A stretch of 64,000 nt of DNA from Treponema vincentii F0403 (GCF_000412995.1 NZ_KE332512.1:554697-618696); one strand, 5' to 3'. Positions 8,037 to 17,924 are shown, counted from the stretch's first letter. A program made the numbers and translations. Notes: a model not told the origin generated them from the sequence alone.

Positions 8037-9931
8037 AGGTGTTCAAAAAAGATAAAGCCGCCGGGCTGTACCGTTTTATCCCTGCAGCGCAGGGAGAGGT
8101 ATACCCGTGCCTTTTCATCTATTATCTGTGCGATTGATACCGGAGCCGTACCGCAATTGAGAATGAGGTCTATGCTCCGCGTAATCGGCATTTCCGCGCT
8201 TTCAACGGTCTCCGTAGTTTCCGCGGGTTCTACCATTTCGGCATACTTTTGCAAATGAATAATTCTATTCGGTTCGCTTTCGGTAAGCGGCACGTCATGC
8301 AGATATGAGTAACCGGAAGCGGTCATTGCCGGATGCGTATGGCGCAAAGCAATCAACTGCCGCATCATGCTTATCGGTTCGGCGTATTCACCTGCTTCGA
8401 TAGCCTGCCACGGCATACAGCGGCGGCAATCGGGATCATGTCCGCCTGCAAGCAAAACCTCGCTGCCGTAATAGATACACGGCGAACCGGGCAGGCTCAA
8501 CAGCAGGGCGTATTGCTGCCATACGGCGGACACATCGCCGCCGTTGCGGGTAAAAAGGCGCGGCGTATCATGGGAGTCCAGCAAATTAAACAGGCCTACG
8601 GTAACCGGTTCGGGATAGGCCGTAAAAACAGCGTTTATGTCCTGCTCCAAAGTCAGGGCAGGCAGCGTTTTATCGTAAAAGAATTTCCAAAAGCACAGCG
8701 CGAGCGGATAATTCATTACCGAGTCCAACTCGCCGCCGCGCAGCCACGGCAAGGCACTGCGCCATATTTCTCCGAGCAGGTAAAAGTCTTTTTTAAGACT
8801 GCGCATCCGCCGATAAAGCTGCCTGCAAAATGTGTGCGAAAGCTCATTCGCAACATCAAGCCGGAGCCCGTCAATATCATAACTGCGCACCCATGTTTCG
8901 CATACGTTCAGCAGATAATCGACGACGGCAGGATTATTGGTATTCAGCTTCGGCATCGTATCGACATACGCAAAAACGCTGTATCGTCCGCTCTTTCCAT
9001 TTGTACCGGACGGTCGGCTTCGGCTCGCGGCGTTTTCACATTCCGGTTCCACAGCAGTTTCAAACGGCCATTCTTGTACGATAAACCAATCGAAATACGG
9101 CGAGGCTTTTCCGTTGCGAACGACATCCTGCCACAGTGCAAAGTCCCAGCCGCAGTGGTTAAAGACGCCGTCCAGCATCACTTTTATACCGCGTGCATGG
9201 GCTTCCTTTACCAGCGTATGCAGATCATCTGCGCTGCCGAATGCGGGATCGATATTCAGATAATCGGATGTGTCATACTTATGGACACTCGGCGAAGCAT
9301 TAACCGGATTAAGATATAAGCCGGTAATGTTCAAATCGGCAAGATAGTCGAGCTTTTCGATAATACCCCGAAGCGTACCGCCATAGTGTTCATTGTTGGT
9401 AACGGCATCCTCGGCAGCAGGCCACGGCAGAGCATTCGGTTTCTGCGAGGCGGTATCCCTGCAAAACCGATCGGGAAAAATTTGATACCACACTGTGTGG
9501 GGTACCCAATCCGGTACGCGGACGCATTCGGCGCCGTCCAGCCACGGAAACTCAAAACCGGGAAAATTACCGGTTATTCGGCGCAGCGTAACAAGCTCAT
9601 CTGCCGTGTAAAACCCGTTTTCCAGACAGTAGCGGACATCGCCTTCATCTTGACCGTGCAGTTCAAAGCAGTATTTACACCGTCCACAAGGAAGCGTAAC
9701 CGTTACCTGCCACCATGTGTGATACGGAAGATCTTTTTTGCGGGTGATTTCCTGCCGTTTGCCTTCCCACGCCCAGCCGTCCGGTGTTACCGAACCGTCG
9801 AACGGATCTCCGTATACAATAAATACACGCCGTATGTCGCTGCCGGTTTTAAGGCTGATCATAAGTTCATTTTCATTGAGCGGATAACAAAAATTATCCG
9901 TACTGCGATGTTCTATTGCCGAAAACTGCAT
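8024..9931 (-). CDS. GH13 neopullulanase/cyclomaltodextrinase-type amylase
   Basis: About 635 aa. An N-terminal carbohydrate-binding-like domain (about 1-135) precedes a GH13 barrel (from VWYQIFPDRF). The catalytic signatures are GVFNHCG, DGLRLDVANELSH (nucleophile Asp), LLGEIW (acid Glu) and LLDSHDTPR (Asp). The N-domain and HTVWYQIFPDRF fit the neopullulanase/maltogenic amylase branch, which breaks imported maltodextrins or cyclodextrins. No signal peptide is seen, so it is probably cytoplasmic. ATG at 9931 is chosen; a GTG three codons upstream is possible. Its stop lies in the last stem of the hairpin array that follows. Confidence 0.92.
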   Translation of the reverse strand: MQFSAIEHRSTDNFCYPLNENELMISLKTGSDIRRVFIVYGDPFDGSVTPDGWAWEGKRQEITRKKDLPYHTWWQVTVTLPCGRCKYCFELHGQDEGDVRYCLENGFYTADELVTLRRITGNFPGFEFPWLDGAECVRVPDWVPHTVWYQIFPDRFCRDTASQKPNALPWPAAEDAVTNNEHYGGTLRGIIEKLDYLADLNITGLYLNPVNASPSVHKYDTSDYLNIDPAFGSADDLHTLVKEAHARGIKVMLDGVFNHCGWDFALWQDVVRNGKASPYFDWFIVQEWPFETAVEPECENAASRSRPSGTNGKSGRYSVFAYVDTMPKLNTNNPAVVDYLLNVCETWVRSYDIDGLRLDVANELSHTFCRQLYRRMRSLKKDFYLLGEIWRSALPWLRGGELDSVMNYPLALCFWKFFYDKTLPALTLEQDINAVFTAYPEPVTVGLFNLLDSHDTPRLFTRNGGDVSAVWQQYALLLSLPGSPCIYYGSEVLLAGGHDPDCRRCMPWQAIEAGEYAEPISMMRQLIALRHTHPAMTASGYSYLHDVPLTESEPNRIIHLQKYAEMVEPAETTETVESAEMPITRSIDLILNCGTAPVSIAQIIDEKARVYLSLRCRDKTVQPGGFIFFEHLINR

Positions 9932-9955
9932 ACCAAGCACCTATATCCAAGGAAA

Positions 9956-10046
9956 CTGTCCAAAAACTGTTTCGCAATTCGCTTTAGCGGATATAACGAA
10001 TAATTTCCTTACAGAAAAAGTCGATAGGCTTTCAGTTTTTGGACAG
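9956..10046. repeat. Inverted repeat between malE and amylase
   Basis: A perfect 14-bp inverted repeat, CTGTCCAAAAACTG (9956-9969) and CAGTTTTTGGACAG (10033-10046), encloses 63 nt. It starts ten bases past the malE stop. It may be a terminator or processing site that sets MalE above the downstream genes, or another dispersed element. No U tract follows it. Confidence 0.6.
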
Positions 10047-10055
10047 CCCCATGTC

Positions 10056-11285
10056 CTATTGTATCGACTCCATTGTAGCGGCAGCGGCATTCAGTTTTTC
10101 CGTAACATTGCCGCCGTCCCAGATATTCGTAAAAGTTGCATTCATTGCAGACCAGTATTTGCCCATTTCGGGAATGGTGGGCATCGGTGTTGCGTATTGC
10201 GCCTGCGCTAAAATACCTTGGCTTAACGGATCGCTGATGGTGATATCGGAGCGGGGCGGAATTTGCTTGGTCATTTCATACCGTTTTTTCAATATCGGCT
10301 TTGAAGTAAGGAATTTTGCAAAGTCTTGCGCTTCCGCCGGATGATCACTGTAAGCGCTGACAAAGGCCATGCGAAGACCGGAGAACGATGCCGGAGGTTT
10401 GGTCATACCGGGAAATACCGGAATGGGTGCAATACCGTAGTTAAGGCCTGTTTTTGAAAAATCTGAGATCTTCCACGGGCCGGTAATAATCATCGCAGCT
10501 TTACCTTCCGTAAACGAGGAATTGCAGAAATCGTCGGTAATGTCACCTGATGGAACATCGAGCATCTTCTTGCGCAGGCTCTGGAAATAGGTTAAGCCGG
10601 TAATAGCATTGGGGCTATTGATGTTGTGCTGCTTGGGATCATCGCCGTTCGGACCAAAAAGCGGTGCGCCGAAGCCGCTCATAAAAATATAGTTAAAGTA
10701 TGCGTTTCCGACACCCCAGACCAGCGCATATTTATTTTGAGCTTTATCGTTCCACGTCTTTGCAAACGATTCCATCTCTTCCCATGTTTTGGGAGCTTCC
10801 GGCAAAAGGTCTTTATTATAGAACAATGCGTAGGTTTCGATTGCAAGCGGATACCCGTAGTTTTTTCCCTCATACGCGGCGGATGTCAATGCAGCGGGGA
10901 TAAAGTTGTCGAGGACTGACGCATCGTCAAAGGGGAGAATATGACCGCCTGCGACAAGGGCGCCGATATGATCGTGCGGTGCAACAAAGATATCTGCGCC
11001 GACACCTGCAGGGCCGTCCATTTCAATCTTTGTGCGCGCATCGGTCGACTGAACCGGTTCATACACAAAGGATACGTTCGGATGCGTTTTCTTGTATTCT
11101 TCCGCAGCGAACAACATAAAATCTTTTTCGGGGCCTTCGGATTCCCATATTTTAACGGTAACCGTTTCACCCTTCATATCGCCGGCTTTATCGTCCTTTC
11201 TCTCGGAACCTCCACCGCAGCTCGTAAGAGCAAGGAGAAGCACCAATGATACACAGGCAGAAAACCCTATCATTGCTTTTTTCAT
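10056..11285 (-). CDS. malE: Maltose/maltodextrin-binding lipoprotein MalE
   Basis: 409-aa extracytoplasmic binding protein. The signal peptide MKKAMIGFSACVSLVLLLA ends in the lipobox LTSC, so the mature protein is lipid-anchored. The mature part matches the family-1 sugar-binding fold: VTVKIWES, a YKKTHPNV segment, ADIFVAPHDHIG and GKAAMIITGPWKISDF. It captures maltodextrins for MalFG. RBS GGAGG lies 6 nt before ATG. It comes after pullulanase and before the amylase, all leftward. Confidence 0.95.
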   Translation of the reverse strand: MKKAMIGFSACVSLVLLLALTSCGGGSERKDDKAGDMKGETVTVKIWESEGPEKDFMLFAAEEYKKTHPNVSFVYEPVQSTDARTKIEMDGPAGVGADIFVAPHDHIGALVAGGHILPFDDASVLDNFIPAALTSAAYEGKNYGYPLAIETYALFYNKDLLPEAPKTWEEMESFAKTWNDKAQNKYALVWGVGNAYFNYIFMSGFGAPLFGPNGDDPKQHNINSPNAITGLTYFQSLRKKMLDVPSGDITDDFCNSSFTEGKAAMIITGPWKISDFSKTGLNYGIAPIPVFPGMTKPPASFSGLRMAFVSAYSDHPAEAQDFAKFLTSKPILKKRYEMTKQIPPRSDITISDPLSQGILAQAQYATPMPTIPEMGKYWSAMNATFTNIWDGGNVTEKLNAAAATMESIQ

Positions 11286-11315
11286 ATAACACCTCCAGTC
11301 TGTTATAAAAAAAAT

Positions 11316-13373
11316 CTACTCACTGCGAACAATAGCCGCAGTGTACGGATCAAGTATGATCCGATTTTGCTCAAATCGTATGCCGGAGGGCTGTGTAATA
11401 CCGTCCGGCGATGCCGCCGCTCCGTCGACAAAAACGGTGGGGTTTTTTACTGTGTCGACGAGTGTAAAACAGTGTTCCGTTTCCGCCGCATTAAACAACA
11501 AAAACCACGTGCCGTCCGTCCAGTCGAGTGTGTACCCGAATGCCTGCCCGTACTGCATCTCCGTTTCGGACAATGCTCCGTCATCGCTCTTTGCGGCACA
11601 TCGGTTACCGCTGCAATCCCCCGATGCAGCAACCGCTGCGTCTTCTGCAGGCAAAAACGCGGCGGCTTGTGCAATGCGTCCGGCATTTCCTATTCTAAAC
11701 ACGTCAAACCGTTTCCGCAACGCGATAAGCCCGCGCGTGTATGCGAGCAGCTCGGTGTAATCCTCATCGAGCGTCCATACAATACGGTTAACGCTGTCCG
11801 AAGCGTCATAGCTGTTGCGGACAAAAGCGCCGGTGCATTCTTCCGCTGCTCCGTGCACATTCGGCTTAGTACGGCCCCGCTCCTGTCCGGCGTGTAAGAA
11901 TGCGATCCCTTGACAGGTAAGCGCCAGCGCGTTGCCGAGTTTGATACGGGCAATCAGCTCCTGCCGTTGCGAGGGGATACGTTCATCAAGCCCGGCATTA
12001 TGGGCGATGCAGTCGTGCAGAGTAAGCCCGTCGTGGCAAACAAGGTACTGCACGTTATCACCCGGGCTGTCGGCGGTGTAATTGCACTGAGGTAACCCGA
12101 TACAGTTGCAAAAGAGCTGTTTAAGATCGACATTGCCGCCGGTTAAAAAGCCCTTGCCTTCCTCGTTCATACCGCCTGCTTTCACCAAATCGCGGAATTC
12201 GTCGTTAAAGACGGCAACGCTGTCGGTTTGGGTCATGTACCGCTGATCCATACCGACGGTACCTTCGGCTCCGTTATACAGCTTCCAGCCTTCCCCGATG
12301 AACAGTACCGACGGATTAAGCTTCCTGCAGCAGTTGTACGCCTCCAGCACCGTCTCGGTATCGAGCAGTCCCATCAGATCAAACCGGAGACCGTCAACCT
12401 TATAGTTTTTCACCCAGTGTACAGCCGAATCGATAATGAGCTTTCGTACCATCAGCCGCTCCGAAGCAATATCGTTCCCGCAGCACGAGCCGTTGGTATA
12501 GCTGCCGTCGGGATTTGTCCGAAAGTAATAGCCCGGAACAATCGCATCGAAAAAATCGGTACGCGCAACATGATTATACACCACGTCGAGCACTACACCG
12601 AGTCCCGCCCGATGGCACTCATTGATCAGCTCCCGCAATTCGCGTACGCGGCTTTCGGGATTTTCAGGCTCGCTTGCATACCAGCCTTCGGGCGTAAAAT
12701 AGTTGTGCGGATCGTAGCCCCAGTTATAGTTGTTGTTATGCACGGTACCGGCATCTTCATACTGCTGATTTGTCTCGTCCGTATAGTAAAAGTTCAGCAC
12801 CGGCATCAGCTGAATATGCGTAATGCCCAGTTCGCGTAAGTAGGGGATTTTTTCGATAAAGGCTTTATATGTGCCGGGGATATTTCTAACGCCGGAGTCG
12901 GGGCTTGCGGTAAAATCGCGGACGGACACTTCGTAAATAATCGCATCCTCCCGTTTTTGCAAGGTGATATACGGATATTCCCGCTCCGGTTTGAGCGTTT
13001 CTTTTTGCAGGTTGATAATAGCGCCCCGTCCGATACTGCCGCTGTCGGTACAAGCAGCCATCGAGAGGCTGTACGGATCGAGCACAGTATGCGTTCCCGT
13101 TTCGTTTGACAGCGTGTAATCGTAAAAGAACAGTTCCGGATCCCGTTCCGCAAAGATGCCGCACCACAGACCGGTTACATCGTCATACCGAAGCGGAACC
13201 GTAAAAGCAGGTTCTGAATCACCGGCGTTTTGATAGAGGTTTACCGACACATCGCGGGAATTCGGCGCCCATAAAGAAAAACGGCAGCTTTGAGCGGCGG
13301 CATCATACACAGCGCCGAGCTGCATATCGCGAGGCGGAATTGTCTGTTCAAGAGTTTTGACAAGTGTTTCCAT
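11316..13373 (-). CDS. pulA: Type I pullulanase (alpha-1,6-debranching, GH13)
   Basis: About 685 aa. An N-terminal CBM48-like domain (FSLWAPNSRDVSVNLY) precedes a GH13 barrel with the type I pullulanase motif YNWGYDPHNYF. Catalytic regions are DVVYNHV, DGLRFDLMGLL, FIGEGW and VQYLVCHDGLTLHD. It removes alpha-1,6 branches from starch or glycogen pieces. No signal peptide is seen, so action on imported dextrins is likely. Start is set at 13373 (GGAG, 4-nt spacer); the frame extends four codons further up. First gene of the leftward maltodextrin block. Confidence 0.93.
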   Translation of the reverse strand: METLVKTLEQTIPPRDMQLGAVYDAAAQSCRFSLWAPNSRDVSVNLYQNAGDSEPAFTVPLRYDDVTGLWCGIFAERDPELFFYDYTLSNETGTHTVLDPYSLSMAACTDSGSIGRGAIINLQKETLKPEREYPYITLQKREDAIIYEVSVRDFTASPDSGVRNIPGTYKAFIEKIPYLRELGITHIQLMPVLNFYYTDETNQQYEDAGTVHNNNYNWGYDPHNYFTPEGWYASEPENPESRVRELRELINECHRAGLGVVLDVVYNHVARTDFFDAIVPGYYFRTNPDGSYTNGSCCGNDIASERLMVRKLIIDSAVHWVKNYKVDGLRFDLMGLLDTETVLEAYNCCRKLNPSVLFIGEGWKLYNGAEGTVGMDQRYMTQTDSVAVFNDEFRDLVKAGGMNEEGKGFLTGGNVDLKQLFCNCIGLPQCNYTADSPGDNVQYLVCHDGLTLHDCIAHNAGLDERIPSQRQELIARIKLGNALALTCQGIAFLHAGQERGRTKPNVHGAAEECTGAFVRNSYDASDSVNRIVWTLDEDYTELLAYTRGLIALRKRFDVFRIGNAGRIAQAAAFLPAEDAAVAASGDCSGNRCAAKSDDGALSETEMQYGQAFGYTLDWTDGTWFLLFNAAETEHCFTLVDTVKNPTVFVDGAAASPDGITQPSGIRFEQNRIILDPYTAAIVRSE

Positions 13374-13634
13374 AAGTCTCCACATCGATACTTCATAATA
13401 GCATATTATCTCTTAAATCACCAATATATAAATATTTTTTCATTCGTGCGGCTTAATCTAAGACTGCGATCGGTTACTTTTAAAACCGTTTACATGCCAG
13501 TAATCATTACTAGAATAAAACGAGATGGCTATAATGTCAAATAGAAATTCAAACATGGATTCCGCATTATAAATATTTTAAGCGATTGCCGCCTTCCTAT
13601 GCGAAATTTTGAACAAAATTTCGCATATTTTTTT
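13374..13634. other. AT-rich intergenic stretch ending in an orphan terminator-like hairpin
   Basis: I see no gene here. Near its end ATGCGAAATTTT (13599-13610) pairs with AAAATTTCGCAT (13615-13626), a 12-bp stem with a 4-nt loop followed by a run of T, as in a rightward intrinsic terminator. No rightward gene lies upstream, so it may block transcription into pcnB or belong to the neighbouring palindromic element. Confidence 0.55.
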
Positions 13635-13642
13635 GAGTGGGC

Positions 13643-13821
13643 GGGTAAACGCATCAGGCAGAGTAGATAAAAAGCGCAGCCCCAATGGTTCTGCGGGAAA
13701 CACGAACATTGTACTTCCTTGTACAATATTCGTGTCAAGTTTTTCTAGCGAAAAACTTGCTGCTGATTAGTATCACCGCCGTCCGTGGCGGATATGAAAA
13801 AACGGCCTGACGCGTTTACCC
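13643..13821. repeat. Hairpin element bounded by 17-bp inverted ends
   Basis: GGGTAAACGCATCAGGC (13643-13659) and GCCTGACGCGTTTACCC (13805-13821) are inverted with one mismatch. Inside are three hairpins: ACACGAACATTGTAC/GTACAATATTCGTGT, CAAGTTTTTC/GAAAAACTTG and CCGCC/GGCGG. The size (179 bp) and inverted ends resemble a MITE. The inner hairpins resemble those in the compound arrays elsewhere. There is no coding potential. Confidence 0.65.
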
Positions 13822-13882
13822 TGACAACCTATCAATGCAAGATTGACAGAATCGTAAATTCACGGCACAATATCCTTTCGTA

Positions 13883-15070
13883 ATGCTAGTAAGATATACT
13901 CGAAATACAACGAATAAAAAACTGTCAAAAGCGCTTATATATACGGCAGCAGAGCATTCCATCGATCCCCGTAAGGTAGACAGCGAGGCTATCCGAATCA
14001 TCAGCGGGCTGTATAATGCTGGCTATGAAGCTTATATTGTCGGCGGCGCTGTCCGTGACTTGCTTATCGGGAAAACACCTAAGGATTTTGATATTGCAAC
14101 ATCGGCGGAACCCGCCCGTATCCGTAAAATTTTTAAAAACTCCCGGCTTATCGGAAAGCGGTTCCGTTTGGTACATGTCTTTTACGGTCCCAAAATATAC
14201 GAAGTTTCAACTTTTCGTTCGCTGGAAGAAGGCTCCGTCGGGAATAACTTCGGTACTATCGATGAGGATGTACGGCGCCGGGATTTTACCTTAAATGCGC
14301 TCTACTATGATCCGATAAAAAATATCATTGTCGATTATGTCGGCGGTGTGGAGGATATACGCAAAAAACGGCTGCATCCGATTATCGACCTTTCCCATAT
14401 CTTTGTAGAAGACCCTGTGCGGATGATCCGTGCGGTCAAATATGCAACCGCTACCGGCGCCGCAATCCCGCTGCTTCTCCGCTGCCGGATTCACCGTGAT
14501 GCACCGCTGATTGAATATGTATCTCCGTCCCGGCTAACCGAAGAAATCGGTAAAATACTGGTGAGCGGTCATGCGGCAGAGATTTTTAAAATGCTTTTGC
14601 ATTATCGGCTTTTTCTCTATTTACAGCCTTCCGCATTCTCATTTATGGAAGATTCACCTCATTTTTCCGAACATTATTTTGCCGGTATGGAAGAACTTGA
14701 TGGATTAATTGCAGAACATAAAATCCAACGGCAAGGGCAGGCGCTGGTATACCTGATCCGCGATTTTTTACAGCTAATCACTAATTGGAAGGAAGAGCCG
14801 CGGGCAGTTTATAAGGCGGTTTATGCCGAATGCCGCCATTTTGTCTTACCGATGAATCCCCAGCGGATTGAACTTGAATACGCAGTAAAATACTGTCTCC
14901 GGAAGGGGGGATTGGATATACGGCTCACCGGCGCCACAAAAGCAAAAGAAGCGCCCAAACGCCGCCCGCGAGGCGCTATACGCCAAAACACTCCCGCAAA
15001 GCAGGGGGCACGCGTATCGGGAACACGCAATTCCAGACCCGCCGCTTCGCCTACTGAAGAAAAACAGTAG
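13883..15070 (+). CDS. pcnB: Poly(A) polymerase / tRNA nucleotidyltransferase family protein
   Basis: 395-aa class II nucleotidyltransferase. The head has GGAVRDLLIG and KDFDIAT (metal-binding Asp68 and Asp70), then RRRDFTLNALYYD and VEDPVRMIRAVKYA. Such enzymes add A tails to RNA or repair tRNA CCA ends. The long Lys/Arg/Pro-rich C-terminal tail (from about 350) favours a PcnB-type poly(A) polymerase. The 3' end overlaps the convergent TRAP permease gene by 20 bp. Only this rightward gene breaks the leftward run from 5 to 20 kb. Confidence 0.85.
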   Translation: MLVRYTRNTTNKKLSKALIYTAAEHSIDPRKVDSEAIRIISGLYNAGYEAYIVGGAVRDLLIGKTPKDFDIATSAEPARIRKIFKNSRLIGKRFRLVHVFYGPKIYEVSTFRSLEEGSVGNNFGTIDEDVRRRDFTLNALYYDPIKNIIVDYVGGVEDIRKKRLHPIIDLSHIFVEDPVRMIRAVKYATATGAAIPLLLRCRIHRDAPLIEYVSPSRLTEEIGKILVSGHAAEIFKMLLHYRLFLYLQPSAFSFMEDSPHFSEHYFAGMEELDGLIAEHKIQRQGQALVYLIRDFLQLITNWKEEPRAVYKAVYAECRHFVLPMNPQRIELEYAVKYCLRKGGLDIRLTGATKAKEAPKRRPRGAIRQNTPAKQGARVSGTRNSRPAASPTEEKQ

Positions 15071-16877
15071 TCAGCCACGGAATATAGGTAACCAGCAGCA
15101 AAATAATACTTTGAATGCCGAGAAAGGGGAGAATATTCTTTACTATCTTGATAACAGGCTTATTGAACGTATAACTCGCGATGAATAAGTCCATTCCGAT
15201 CGGCGGTGTTAAAAAACCGAGTGCAAGATTCATCAAGAAAATAACGCCGGTATGTATGGGATGAATACCGAAGGATTCGGCAATCGGCATAACAAGCGGA
15301 GACACAACCAAAATTGCCGAATACAAATCCATAATACAACCGACAAAAATCAGCAGTACATTTAACAGCAGCAAAAATACATATTTTGAATGTATATAGG
15401 TTTGTACAATGTCTGTCAAAATCGCCGGCACATTCGCATCGATTAAATAATAGGCCAATCCTTTCGCTGCACCGATGATAATAAGAACACCGCCTGCAAC
15501 CGGGATACTTTTCAATATGAACGCGGCAGCTTGTTTCCATGAAAAATCTCTGCGGATGATAACTTCCAATACACAGGTATAAAGCACGGTAAAAGCTGCC
15601 GTTTGGAGGAGCGAAAACAGCCCGGAAAAATAAAGGACGATAATAAAAACCGGCAGCAGAAGCTCAAAAAAACTGCCGAAAAACGCCGTTTTTAGAGCAG
15701 CCCATGAAAACGGTATTCTCATTTTTGAACGATCCCGTATTACGCCGATAACGATCATCGAAAACGTCAGCAAGATACCCGGAAGGACGGCTCCTTTAAA
15801 TACATCAAAAATATCAACCGTCATAATATTGGTTACGCCGAAGATAATGATCGCCATACTGGGAGGGAAAAGAATACCGAGGGAACCGGAAGCGGTAATC
15901 AGCGATTCGGAATCATCTTTTGAATAGCCGTTTCCGGTTAAAATCAAACTGATAAGCGGGCCGAGTGCTAAAATGGTTACGCCCGAAGCGCCGGTAAAAG
16001 TTGTAAAAAAAGTGAGCACAAGAACGGAGGAAATAATAACGCCGCCCCTAATCCAGCCGACGCTGCCGCGAACCAGTTCCATGAGCCGCCGTCCGGCGCT
16101 CCCTTCTGCAAGCAAGCAGCCCGCAATGGTAAAGAGCGGAATAGCTGCGATGCTTGTATCGGTTAAAATGTGATACATTTCCAAAGGGATCACATCAACA
16201 TACCCGCCGCCTTGGCTGAATGCCGTATAGGTAATACCAAGCAATACGATAAAAAGCGGCAAGCTAAAAAGCGCGGCTGCGATCAATACCAGAATAATCG
16301 GAAGCAGCAACGGAGCGCTCAAAGACTGCCAAAACAACACGCACGAGGTCAGCAGAGGAATATCGCTGCCTAAGAGCGTATATACGATCGTTGCGATGGA
16401 ACCGCAGCTGATAAAAAGACCGGTAATCAGCCCCACCATGGACGACACAAGCATATTTTTCTTTTTTAAACATAAAAACAGCTGGGCAAAAAACATGAGA
16501 GGCAGTGCACAAAAAATAAAGCGCACCGGCACCCCCCACAAGAGGTCGGCAGAATCTATGACTGCTAAAATATTCGGAAAGCATGCAAAAAAGATTGCGG
16601 TAAGAACAGCTGCCGTTATACCGTTATTGATACGCATTACGGCAACTTTCAGTTTATCCGAGAGTTTAAGGTTAAAAACTTCGATACTCAGCTGCTTGTT
16701 ATCGGCACTGGTAATCATCCCGGCAAAACATGCAAAAATAAAAACGGCATGGATAATCAACCGCTCTCCATCCAAAATGGGAGCACCGCCGATTTCACTG
16801 ATAAAGAAAAATACAATCGGCAGTATAATCAATATACCGACCAGAAGAAGCACAAATAGATTGACAGTCTTTCTCAT
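15051..16877 (-). CDS. TRAP transporter fused QM membrane subunit (TatQ-M type)
   Basis: 608-aa membrane protein. The first about 170 residues are the small Q subunit (four helices) and the rest is the large M subunit, with repeated helices and motifs such as GAKGLAYYLIDANVPAIL and LALGFLTPPIGMDLFI. TRAP transporters import organic ligands using a Na+ or H+ gradient and a periplasmic binding protein. Q-M fusion and neighbours match T. pallidum Tp0956-Tp0958 (TatT-TatP-TatQ-M). The start is 16 bases after the end of the binding-protein gene. Confidence 0.92.
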   Translation of the reverse strand: MRKTVNLFVLLLVGILIILPIVFFFISEIGGAPILDGERLIIHAVFIFACFAGMITSADNKQLSIEVFNLKLSDKLKVAVMRINNGITAAVLTAIFFACFPNILAVIDSADLLWGVPVRFIFCALPLMFFAQLFLCLKKKNMLVSSMVGLITGLFISCGSIATIVYTLLGSDIPLLTSCVLFWQSLSAPLLLPIILVLIAAALFSLPLFIVLLGITYTAFSQGGGYVDVIPLEMYHILTDTSIAAIPLFTIAGCLLAEGSAGRRLMELVRGSVGWIRGGVIISSVLVLTFFTTFTGASGVTILALGPLISLILTGNGYSKDDSESLITASGSLGILFPPSMAIIIFGVTNIMTVDIFDVFKGAVLPGILLTFSMIVIGVIRDRSKMRIPFSWAALKTAFFGSFFELLLPVFIIVLYFSGLFSLLQTAAFTVLYTCVLEVIIRRDFSWKQAAAFILKSIPVAGGVLIIIGAAKGLAYYLIDANVPAILTDIVQTYIHSKYVFLLLLNVLLIFVGCIMDLYSAILVVSPLVMPIAESFGIHPIHTGVIFLMNLALGFLTPPIGMDLFIASYTFNKPVIKIVKNILPFLGIQSIILLLVTYIPWLTTVFLQ

Positions 16878-16892
16878 ATTTATATCGTACAG

Positions 16893-17924
16893 TTATTTGC
16901 GCATCGGAGCAACGAGCTTTTGAATATTTTGATACATCTCCATATCAAATGCATTCGGGAAAGCCCGATGAATGTCATTAATATTCACGCTAAATTCTTC
17001 TTCCCATTTTTTCAGTTCTTCTTTAGAAGGACGGATCATCGTAACACCGCCTGCTTCCATTTTACGCACGCAGTCGGCATCCGAATCGTCAAGGGCATCG
17101 TTAAGTCGCTTACGGGCTTGGTTCATCGATTCCTTCATAGCAGCATGGTATTTTTTAGGGATCTTATCCCATGAAGCTTTTGAAATAACGAAACAAGCCA
17201 TAATGGGACACAATTTCGTATCAAGCGCATAGCTGATATCCTTGTAGTACCCTCCTACATACGCTAAAAGATGCACACCGAAAAAACCGCTGATACCGTT
17301 TTTGCTCTTTAGCATTTGAGAGAATTTTTGACTTGAAACATCTACCACGTTAAAGCCGCTCAATTTAAAACTATCGCTTAAAATAGGACTGTCCAAACCG
17401 GCAACCGCCAATTTTATTTTCTTTAATTCTCCGAGCGTTTTATAGGGTTCTTTAGTGTAGAAGGAAAGCCAGCCGACATTTGTCCATGCAATTAATTCAT
17501 AGCCGGCCGCATTAATTTTCGATTCAATTTTATTACCGTATACACTGAGGGCTTTATCAAGTTCTTGCTGATTTTGAAGCAAAAAGGGAAGTGCAAGTGT
17601 GTAGATATAAGCATCGGGTACCAATTCATGTAAACCGATCATCGTAAAAATTGCCCCGTCTAAAGGAGCCTGTTGACCGGGGCGTGCAGCTTTAAGTTTT
17701 TGAATACCGGCCTTTTCACCGCCGAGCGTAGTCATATTATAGGTTTTTACCGTTACCAGTCCGTCGGTAATGCGATTCCATTCCTCGGCAACTTTTTTAA
17801 GCTCAATATCCCATGGGGAACGGGCAGGCGCTACGGTTGCTATCTTTAATACGATTTCTTCAGCGCCGGCAAGAGAGGTTGAAGCAATGCACAACGCCGC
17901 AACCAATGTCAAAAATTTTCTCAT
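16893..17924 (-). CDS. TRAP transporter periplasmic binding protein (TatP/DctP type)
   Basis: 343 aa with a signal peptide cleaved after about SLAGA. The DctP fold shows in IVLKIATVAPARSPWD, TLGGEKAGIQKLKAARPG and GYELIAWTNVGWLSFYT. The Arg that usually binds a substrate carboxylate is not obvious: GLDSPI stands where many relatives have R-x-P. Pairs with the upstream TatT-like lipoprotein, whose T. pallidum relative is known to bind TatP. Ligand unknown; hydrophobic ligands were proposed for the T. pallidum system. Confidence 0.9.
   Translation of the reverse strand: MRKFLTLVAALCIASTSLAGAEEIVLKIATVAPARSPWDIELKKVAEEWNRITDGLVTVKTYNMTTLGGEKAGIQKLKAARPGQQAPLDGAIFTMIGLHELVPDAYIYTLALPFLLQNQQELDKALSVYGNKIESKINAAGYELIAWTNVGWLSFYTKEPYKTLGELKKIKLAVAGLDSPILSDSFKLSGFNVVDVSSQKFSQMLKSKNGISGFFGVHLLAYVGGYYKDISYALDTKLCPIMACFVISKASWDKIPKKYHAAMKESMNQARKRLNDALDDSDADCVRKMEAGGVTMIRPSKEELKKWEEEFSVNINDIHRAFPNAFDMEMYQNIQKLVAPMRK

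Noticed and set aside
8333-9319. 328-aa rightward frame opposite the amylase gene
   Set aside because: Antisense shadow of a GC-rich gene with intact catalytic motifs on the other strand.
13529-13738. 69-aa leftward frame in the pulA-pcnB gap
   Set aside because: Runs through hairpin arms and a T tract; no RBS and no recognisable composition.
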